Assembly (NCBI GenBank): GCA_964601515.1
Contig: CAZRNU010000149.1
Coordinates: 1 to 7,291 of the forward strand
Direction: 5' to 3'
From: PWND01 sp964601515
GTDB lineage: Bacteria > Bacteroidota > Bacteroidia > Bacteroidales > UBA7960
DNA length: 7,291 nt
Below the pieces are notes generated by a model, which was given only the letters and a program-made list of their open reading frames with translations, was not told the DNA's origin and did no database searches. Each line of letters opens with the position of its first letter. Within the stretch, counting starts at the first letter, position 1. Shown piece by piece: positions 1-4,189 of the stretch. Made by a program: the position numbers and the translations under genes.

Positions 1-62
1 ACATGCCACCTGGCTATTTCAGGATCATAAAACCGTGCCCCGTAATCGTACCAATCCAAGCT
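1..62 (-). pseudogene. RHS core fragment (second copy), cut off by the left edge
   Basis: Read on the minus strand from about position 59, this stretch encodes LDWYDYGARFYDPEIARWHV, the hallmark RHS repeat-associated core wording. In that frame a stop codon lies a few codons upstream (78-80) and no ATG intervenes, so it is a headless core stub rather than the middle of an intact RHS gene. Positions 1-47 align without gaps to 1241-1287 (38 of 47 bases identical by hand count), which is the equivalent part of the other RHS stub in this window. It probably continues past the left edge into another variable tip. It overlaps the 3' end of the 25-618 gene in a different frame. I am confident of the homology. 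Whether it is translated (only a TTG at 57-59 is available) is unknown. Confidence 0.8.
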
Positions 63-618
63 TTTTCCTATAAATAATTATCAACAAAATGGTTATAATA
101 GGAATAAAAATTATTATGCCTAACGTTATAAACCTGCTATGAGAAACATAAATCTCCTTTTCCACTCTAATCAAAACTAAATTATCATACTGTTGATTCA
201 TATGCGTTTTTTGAGGAACGTACCTGAATTGAATTTTATTTATCTGTTTTTTATCAAGTTCTAAATACCCAAAATTTTTCATCAAATACTTATATGATTT
301 TTTTTCATTTGGAATAAGCTCGATGTAAAAAGAACTATCAACGAGGAAAGTTACAAATGTAATTTCATCTGGGAAAATAAAAACATCTTCTTTATCATAT
401 ATATTTAGAGATACATTCCAATTATTAATGGGTTTTTGTAATATAATTGTATCTACTGAGTTGCTAACAAAATCAACTGCAATTTCATTTAGAAAATAAT
501 TATATTTTAGGTTGATAAAAAAAGGATCTGCTTCAGAGTTTGTATTTTTTATGCCACAATAACTACTAAAGCCTGCAGCAATAAAAAACAAAACGATATT
601 TAAAAGATATTTAATCAC
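25..618 (-). CDS. small membrane-anchored protein, candidate immunity protein of the RHS tip
   Basis: I do not recognise the family. The 197-residue product starts at a GTG codon. This start is supported because it gives a good export signal: a lysine, then a hydrophobic run LLNIVLFFIAAGFSSYC around residues 4-21. The Cys could be a poor lipobox (SSYC, with an unusual Tyr before Cys). Residues ~28-160 look like a beta-rich extracytoplasmic domain with many aromatic and Ile/Val residues. A strong membrane helix (about 163-183) ends in YRKK, suggesting that the middle part faces the periplasm. The gene begins 27 bp after the stop of the HELGH-containing RHS tip, the usual place for a cognate immunity gene, so immunity is an inference from position. 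The last ~12 residues (from LGLVRL onward) come from RHS core DNA read in the wrong frame, so the original C-terminus was probably replaced. Confidence 0.65.
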   Translation of the reverse strand: MIKYLLNIVLFFIAAGFSSYCGIKNTNSEADPFFINLKYNYFLNEIAVDFVSNSVDTIILQKPINNWNVSLNIYDKEDVFIFPDEITFVTFLVDSSFYIELIPNEKKSYKYLMKNFGYLELDKKQINKIQFRYVPQKTHMNQQYDNLVLIRVEKEIYVSHSRFITLGIIIFIPIITILLIIIYRKKLGLVRLRGTVL

Positions 619-645
619 GTGTTTTAAGTGTTTTTAAGCAGTAAT

Positions 646-1416
646 TCACTTTTTATTCTTTTCCTCTAATTCTCTGGTTATTATTCTCTGCAGCTCTTCG
701 GCTCTATTACCATCCTTATGATCTTTTTCAATATTTAATGTTTCGGATGTCGGATTATCAAGAATAGCCTCAACATGCCCTAATTCATGGGCTAATGTAA
801 TCACAGCACCTTGATCTCCACTTAAGTTTGTGTTTTCTGATTCATGCAAGTTATTTGATTTTTCGACGTCCACTATAACACCAATATTAGGATTTATTTC
901 TCTAGATTCATCCTTATTTGGCGTGGTTTTTATTTTTGTTACGCCGGGAAATAATTTTCCTTCACTAATAGCTTTTCCTGTCATAATATAGATTTTTTCT
1001 TCTCTACTATCAAGTTTTTGATAAACTTTACTGCCCTCTTCAGTGCTCTTAAATTCATTAACAATATTTTCTGTTCTTTTATAGTTTGCGGTTTTTAGAC
1101 CTGTTGCTGCTAAAACTTTTCTTTCCCAGCGTGATCCTATAATTATTTCCCTCCCATCCGGGTCGATGTATATGATGGGGTTGTTGGCTACATAAGCATA
1201 GGGAGATATGGAGTAATATTTTTCGGCGAGTGGGTCAATCACATGCCACCTTCCAATCTGCGCATCATAAAATCTTGCCCCGTAATCTAAACAATTTACG
1301 TGATTTTTTTGATGCTCACCGGATTTGTATATGCTCCAGATAACAGCAGTTTTTTCAGGGTCCCGAAAAATCGGGATTTCCGCTTCGCTGCAATATGCAA
1401 GTTTTTTACAGCCCAT
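646..1416 (-). CDS. orphan RHS tip: core stub with C-terminal HELGH metallopeptidase-like toxin domain
   Basis: The 256-residue product is far shorter than a full RHS/YD-repeat protein (usually well over 1000 residues) and has no export signal, so it is a displaced tip. Residues ~1-42 are a junction segment of unclear origin. Residues ~43-88 are RHS core (LDYGARFYDAQIGRWHVIDP, then YYSISPYAYVANNPI) ending in the boundary motif IDPDG. After that comes a variable domain (~89-256). It contains ITLAHELGH (H210, E211, H214), a classic HExxH zinc site, with acidic candidates for a third ligand in NRAEEL (E240, E241). Metallopeptidase domains are known toxin types at RHS C-termini; that this one is a protease toxin is inferred from the motif. 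A TGA in frame 18 bp upstream of the ATG shows the stub does not extend further. It lies 21 bp after the ORF6N gene, with a putative immunity gene following. It may be a silent reservoir rather than an expressed effector. Confidence 0.8.
   Translation of the reverse strand: MGCKKLAYCSEAEIPIFRDPEKTAVIWSIYKSGEHQKNHVNCLDYGARFYDAQIGRWHVIDPLAEKYYSISPYAYVANNPIIYIDPDGREIIIGSRWERKVLAATGLKTANYKRTENIVNEFKSTEEGSKVYQKLDSREEKIYIMTGKAISEGKLFPGVTKIKTTPNKDESREINPNIGVIVDVEKSNNLHESENTNLSGDQGAVITLAHELGHVEAILDNPTSETLNIEKDHKDGNRAEELQRIITRELEEKNKK
1361..1376. repeat. perfect hairpin inside the RHS stub junction segment
   Basis: TCCCGA (1361-1366) and TCGGGA (1371-1376) are perfectly complementary around an AAAA loop. 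On the minus strand it encodes part of EIPIFRDPE in the N-terminal 40 residues of the RHS stub, the portion that does not look like RHS core. Its position suggests that this segment is captured intergenic repeat DNA that happens to be open, rather than part of an ancestral RHS gene. Confidence 0.6.
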
Positions 1417-1437
1417 TATTTTTGTTATGATTCAAAA

Positions 1438-1989
1438 TTAATTATTTTTTCTTTTATAACCTATTTGCTGACGATTTGCATATTCTAACTCCTCTTTCTT
1501 TGCTTTTTCAAGCTGTTTCAAGTATTCAAAAATCAATATGATTTTTTCATCCTGCTCAATATCTTTCTTTTCTAACTGTTCAAGTTTTTGCAAAATCTCA
1601 CGGTGGGTTGATAATAAATTGCGCAACTTGGTAAAAACCCTAATTATCTGGATGTTTACTTGTATTGCCCTGTCGCTGTTCATGATGCTTGAAAGCATTG
1701 CAACGCCTTGCTCTGTGAAACAAAATGGAGCATAGCGTAAGCCTTTTTTGTCTCCATGTGTTGCATATTCACTGCGCCAGTCTTCAAATTCCTTCAAAGT
1801 CATCTCAAACATAAAATCTTCCGGAAAACGCTTTATGTTTCGTTTAACGGCTTGCTTTAACACCTTGGTATCTACTCCATAAAGATCAGCTAAATCCCTA
1901 TCAAGCATAACCTTCTCATTCCTGATTAAATATATCTTGCTCATTACTACTTCTTCAGGAACTTCAACTGTTTTTATTGTCTTGTTCAT
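1438..1989 (-). CDS. ORF6N-domain DNA-binding protein
   Basis: The 183-residue protein has an N-terminal ORF6N domain at about residues 12-115. Characteristic wording is visible: IYLIRNEKVMLDRDLADLYGV, then LKQAVKRNIKRFPEDFMFEMT, then RYAPFCFTEQGVAMLSSIMNS, then AIQVNIQIIRVFTKLR. The rest (~120-175) is Lys/Glu/Leu-rich with heptad-like spacing and is probably a coiled coil used for oligomerisation. ORF6N is a phage-associated domain related to KilA-N and Bro-type DNA-binding modules. It occurs as stand-alone chromosomal genes in many Bacteroidota, where the role is mostly unknown. The length is normal for the family, the frame is intact, and the ATG at 1989 is the first start. A perfect inverted repeat lies just upstream (2003-2023) and could be its operator. 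It ends 21 bp before the RHS stub, so read-through transcription into the toxin/immunity pair is possible. Confidence 0.9.
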   Translation of the reverse strand: MNKTIKTVEVPEEVVMSKIYLIRNEKVMLDRDLADLYGVDTKVLKQAVKRNIKRFPEDFMFEMTLKEFEDWRSEYATHGDKKGLRYAPFCFTEQGVAMLSSIMNSDRAIQVNIQIIRVFTKLRNLLSTHREILQKLEQLEKKDIEQDEKIILIFEYLKQLEKAKKEELEYANRQQIGYKRKNN

Positions 1990-2002
1990 AATGTATTTGA
2001 CA

Positions 2003-2023
2003 TTTTATGTTTGCAACATAAAA
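2003..2023. promoter_or_regulatory. perfect inverted repeat just upstream of the ORF6N gene
   Basis: The nine-base arms TTTTATGTT (2003-2011) and AACATAAAA (2015-2023) are perfectly complementary around TGC. The near edge lies 13 bp before the ORF6N start codon. The position and dyad symmetry fit an operator, for example for autoregulation by the DNA-binding ORF6N protein. It could also be a 5' UTR hairpin that affects translation. Function is inferred; only the symmetry is seen. Confidence 0.4.
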
Positions 2024-2042
2024 CTTCTTTTGTTTTTGTATT

Positions 2043-2069
2043 TTGGAGGTAACAAATTGTGACCTCCAA
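2043..2069. repeat. hairpin TTGGAGGT / ACCTCCAA
   Basis: Eight-base perfect arms (2043-2050 and 2062-2069) enclose an 11-base loop that can itself close through ACA/TGT. Neither strand has a strong T-run directly after it, so it is not a convincing terminator. It lies in the leader region of the ORF6N gene if transcription begins further upstream. Confidence 0.4.
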
Positions 2070-2282
2070 TTTTCAAAGCATTGATTTTACAGTGCTTTAA
2101 AAGATTTTAATTAAACCCAAAAACGCATCATTCAACGGATGGCATTTTTACAGCATTATTTTTACCTTTCAGCCATTTGATTGATATCTTTCTTTATTTA
2201 AAGAACCTTGAAGCATCTCAGACATGAAACAATATGTTCTCAAACTAAAGTTATAATGCAATTTTTTAAAACTGCAATCGAA

Positions 2283-2316
2283 TCATATTAATTAATATGA
2301 AATATGTGCAAATATA
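2283..2316 (-). promoter_or_regulatory. candidate Bacteroidota -7 box with adjacent 18-bp palindrome
   Basis: On the minus strand 2316-2309 reads TATATTTG, an exact match to the Bacteroidota -7 consensus TAnnTTTG. Eight bases downstream is the perfect palindrome TCATATTAATTAATATGA (2283-2300), which would lie at about the start of the transcript, where an operator would act. I do not see a TTG at the usual -33 distance, and the leader to the ORF6N start would be about 290 bases. In DNA this AT-rich both elements could arise by chance, so this is a weak call. Confidence 0.25.
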
Positions 2317-2430
2317 GAGAATTATATATTGTGATAATATATTAAGGTTGTATTTTTGTTCTTAAGAATTTTATATTTATTTTAGCAAAATTCAATGTCA
2401 AAAGATTGTTTATTAAATCTTCAATAAATC

Positions 2431-2640
2431 ACTCTGTCAGCGAGACCACGAAGTTAAATCCGTTCACTTGTCATTTCGACCGACAGGGAGACCACGAATT
2501 AGCAGCGTAGCTAAATCCCGTTGTATCAAAGCGCCAACCCTTGTATTGGTCGGGCTCGACCGACCATAATATTACAATTGGATGCAACCGTAGCGACAAG
2601 GCTTGACTTGTCGGCGTTGTTTTATAACCTGAATATTGAT
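2431..2640. repeat. cluster of short degenerate intergenic repeats
   Basis: An 11-base direct repeat GAGACCACGAA occurs at 2442-2452 and 2488-2498. Each copy is followed by a related TAAATCC(C)GTT tail (2455-2464; 2512-2522). The second copy carries an extra small hairpin, TTAGC/GCTAA (2499-2514). Further perfect hairpins follow: TGGTCGG/CCGACCA (2547-2553 and 2560-2566) and CGACAAG/CTTGTCG (2594-2600 and 2607-2613). The phrase GTCATTTCGACCG (2470-2482) with a following GGGAGA resembles short interspersed elements I recall from between genes in many Bacteroidota genomes. That resemblance is from memory and not searched. The stretch is richer in G+C than its surroundings. Confidence 0.55.
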
Positions 2641-2645
2641 GGTTT

Positions 2646-2661
2646 TTCCCAATATTGGGAA
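2646..2661. repeat. perfect 16-bp palindrome TTCCCAATATTGGGAA
   Basis: The sequence is its own reverse complement with no spacer. It stands about 100 bp past the csp terminator and far from any start codon, so it has no obvious target gene. It could be a protein-binding site or the tip of a repeat element. Confidence 0.45.
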
Positions 2662-2760
2662 TGAAAATTGTGATTTTGGGGTGAAAATAGAAGGGGGTAG
2701 AAATAGCTCGGTGATAAATTTTTATAAGTTTTAATTATATAAACCCGGAATTTTTTTGAC

Positions 2761-2790
2761 AAAAAAAATGCTCTCTGAAAAGAGAGCATT
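2761..2790 (-). terminator. intrinsic terminator of csp
   Basis: Read on the minus strand, a perfect 10-bp stem (AATGCTCTCT at 2790-2781, AGAGAGCATT at 2776-2767) with a four-base loop is followed directly by a run of T (2766-2761). It begins about 45 bp after the csp stop codon. On the plus strand the hairpin has no T-run after it, so it should terminate only csp-direction transcription and separate csp from the repeat region downstream. Confidence 0.85.
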
Positions 2791-2834
2791 ATCGTGACCA
2801 CTCGGTAACATGCTTTTAAGTATAAAATATAAAA

Positions 2835-3026
2835 TTATATCACTTTAACATTTACAGCGCTCAATCCCTTTGGAGTATCTTCAACCTGATAGCTAACTTT
2901 ATCGCCTTCGTGTATCTCATCTACTAGTCCGTTGTGATGTACAAATACATCTTTACTACCTTCGTCAGGTGTGATAAATCCAAAGCCTTTTTGCTGATTG
3001 AAAAACTTTACTGTTCCTTTATTCAT
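2835..3026 (-). CDS. cold-shock-domain RNA-binding protein (CspA family)
   Basis: The 63-residue protein is essentially one cold-shock domain, a five-stranded OB-fold that binds single-stranded RNA/DNA in the cytoplasm. In E. coli, family members melt mRNA structure and act as antiterminators. RNP1 is KGFGFI (residues 13-18) and RNP2 is VFVHH (27-31). The start GTVKFF carries Phe where E. coli CspA has Trp in its KWFN motif, a conservative aromatic change. The length is slightly shorter than E. coli CspA (70). The gene appears to be its own transcription unit, with a candidate promoter 24-56 bp upstream and an intrinsic terminator downstream. The predicted leader is short, unlike the long thermosensing leader of E. 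coli cspA, so regulation by cold cannot be assumed. Confidence 0.95.
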   Translation of the reverse strand: MNKGTVKFFNQQKGFGFITPDEGSKDVFVHHNGLVDEIHEGDKVSYQVEDTPKGLSAVNVKVI

Positions 3027-3049
3027 ATATAAAAATTTTAAATGAGCCG

Positions 3050-3082
3050 TAAAGGTAATACATTAATTATTATAAAGAACAA
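3050..3082 (-). promoter_or_regulatory. candidate csp promoter (Bacteroidota type)
   Basis: On the minus strand TTG (3082-3080) is followed after 22 bases by TACCTTTA (3057-3050), seven of eight matches to TAnnTTTG. The spacing is within the range reported for Bacteroidota promoters, at the long end. It would place the transcript start roughly 15-20 bases before the csp ATG. I see no clear intrinsic terminator for metF in the same gap. Confidence 0.45.
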
Positions 3083-3134
3083 TTATGATGATTTATTTTT
3101 TTATAACATCCACAAAATGAATAAGAAACTACTT

Positions 3135-4088
3135 TTAATAAACTGCTTTTGCAATCTGTGCAATATTATCAGACCTGTCCATTGTGTAAAAATGTATGCT
3201 GGGAACACCATATGATTTAAGTTCTTTGGCCTGCTGTATTGTCCACTCAATACCAAGCAGTTTTACTTCTTCATTGGTTTTACATTTTTCTACTTCCGTC
3301 GAAAGCTCTACAGGCATATCCACATAAAAGCTCCTCGGCAGTGTATTAATATGTGATTTTAACGAAATGGGCTTTATTCCGGGAATTATAGGCACATCAA
3401 TTCCTTCATTTCTGCATTTTTCTACAAATCGAAAATAGTGACTATTATCAAAAAACATCTGAGTAACAATGTACTTGGCGCCTGCTGATATCTTGTGCTT
3501 TAAAACTTTAATGTCGGTTTCAAAGTTTGGCGATTCGGGATGCTTTTCCGGATAGCCTGCTATTCCAATTGAGAAGGAGGTAGGAGTGGGGTTTTGAATT
3601 TCTTCATCGAGATATATTCCATTATTCATGTCGGCAATCTGATGAATAAGCTCCGAGGCGTATTTGTGGCCGCCGGGTGTTGGGTTGAATGCCTTGGTCG
3701 CTTTATCCGGGTCGCCTCTTAATACAAGTATATTGTGAATTCCCAAGAAGTTTAAGTCTATCAATGCATCTTCCGTTTCCTCTTTTGAAAAACCGGAGCA
3801 GAGAATGTGTGGCACAACTTCAACATTATACTTGTGCATAATAGCAGCAGAAATTCCAACAGTACCGGGCCTCTTCCTTACAGATTTTTCCTCTAGCAAT
3901 CCATCCGGCCTTTTTTTGTAAACCACTTCTTCACGATGGTAAGTAACGTTAATGTAGGATGGTTCAAACTCCAAAAGTGGGTCGATGGCATCATAAATAG
4001 CACTTATGTCTTTGCCCTTTAATGGAGGCAAAAGCTCAAAAGAGAATAGTGTTTTTTTTGTGTTTTTTAATGTATCTGCAATAATCAT
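3135..4088 (-). CDS. metF: 5,10-methylenetetrahydrofolate reductase
   Basis: This is a cytoplasmic flavoprotein that reduces 5,10-methylene-THF to 5-methyl-THF, the methyl donor for MetH. The 317 residues compare with 296 in E. coli MetF and form a complete TIM-barrel domain without the regulatory domain of eukaryotic enzymes. FELLPP (residues 17-22) carries the catalytic Glu (E18, E. coli E28). LRGDP (123-127) carries the Asp near the flavin (D126, E. coli D120). VTQMFFD (208-214) carries the substrate-binding Gln (Q210, E. coli Q183). The tail IHFYTMDR is also typical. The length gain is mostly an insertion around residues 50-75 (HREEVVYKKRPDG and following), common in Bacteroidota versions. 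The ATG at 4088 fits the family start. It lies about 100 bp after metH in the same direction, so the two may be co-transcribed through the heptamer repeat; I see no promoter in the gap. Confidence 0.97.
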   Translation of the reverse strand: MIIADTLKNTKKTLFSFELLPPLKGKDISAIYDAIDPLLEFEPSYINVTYHREEVVYKKRPDGLLEEKSVRKRPGTVGISAAIMHKYNVEVVPHILCSGFSKEETEDALIDLNFLGIHNILVLRGDPDKATKAFNPTPGGHKYASELIHQIADMNNGIYLDEEIQNPTPTSFSIGIAGYPEKHPESPNFETDIKVLKHKISAGAKYIVTQMFFDNSHYFRFVEKCRNEGIDVPIIPGIKPISLKSHINTLPRSFYVDMPVELSTEVEKCKTNEEVKLLGIEWTIQQAKELKSYGVPSIHFYTMDRSDNIAQIAKAVY

Positions 4089-4101
4089 AAAATAGGTTTT
4101 A

Positions 4102-4183
4102 GGTGTCAGGTATCAGGTATCAGGTGTCGGGTGTCGGGTGTCGGGTGTCAGGTAGTAGTCCCCGATACCTGATACCCGATACC
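4102..4183. repeat. heptanucleotide tandem repeat with inverted copies between metH and metF
   Basis: Seven exact GGTRTCR heptamers run head to tail (4102-4150): GGTGTCA, GGTATCA twice, GGTGTCG three times, GGTGTCA. A degenerate GGTAGTA follows. After a short spacer come three heptamers in the opposite orientation (4163-4183: CGATACC, TGATACC, CGATACC). Positions 4137-4154 can pair with 4166-4183 along 18 bp with only two non-Watson-Crick positions. The array fills nearly the whole metH-metF gap, starting 14 bp before the metF ATG and ending 6 bp from the metH stop. Heptamer tandem repeats are known from cyanobacteria (STRR) and, as I recall, from Bacteroidota intergenic regions. A transcript through it would fold strongly but has no T-run, so it is not a standard terminator. 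Confidence 0.9.
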
Positions 4184-4189
4184 CCAATT

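Larger units (their letters stand above)
1990..2834. other. 845-bp intergenic region without a recognisable gene
   Basis: Between the ORF6N gene and csp I find no coding region I can support on either strand. The left part (1990-2400) is very AT-rich and holds a hairpin next to the ORF6N start, a GGAGGT/ACCTCC hairpin, an 18-bp palindrome and a candidate promoter box. The right part (about 2431-2640) is richer in G+C and is a patchwork of short repeats. A 16-bp palindrome and the csp terminator follow. Each is listed separately. No tRNA cloverleaf or riboswitch was recognisable by eye. Confidence 0.6.

Noticed and set aside
1300..1488. Plus-strand open frame of 62 codons overlapping the RHS stub and ORF6N gene
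   Set aside because: It lies opposite two genes with clear homology and has no supporting feature.
2043..2069. GGAGGT hairpin as a terminator or ribosome binding site
   Set aside because: There is no adequate T-run on either strand and no start codon at a suitable distance downstream of the GGAGGT.
2580..2620. tRNA-like or riboswitch fold in the repeat cluster
   Set aside because: Only single short hairpins are present. No cloverleaf, TTC loop or known riboswitch core could be traced by eye.
4102..4183. Heptamer array as a CRISPR or as an intrinsic terminator
   Set aside because: The units are 7 bases with no spacers, so not a CRISPR. The hairpin it forms is not followed by a T-run on the minus strand.
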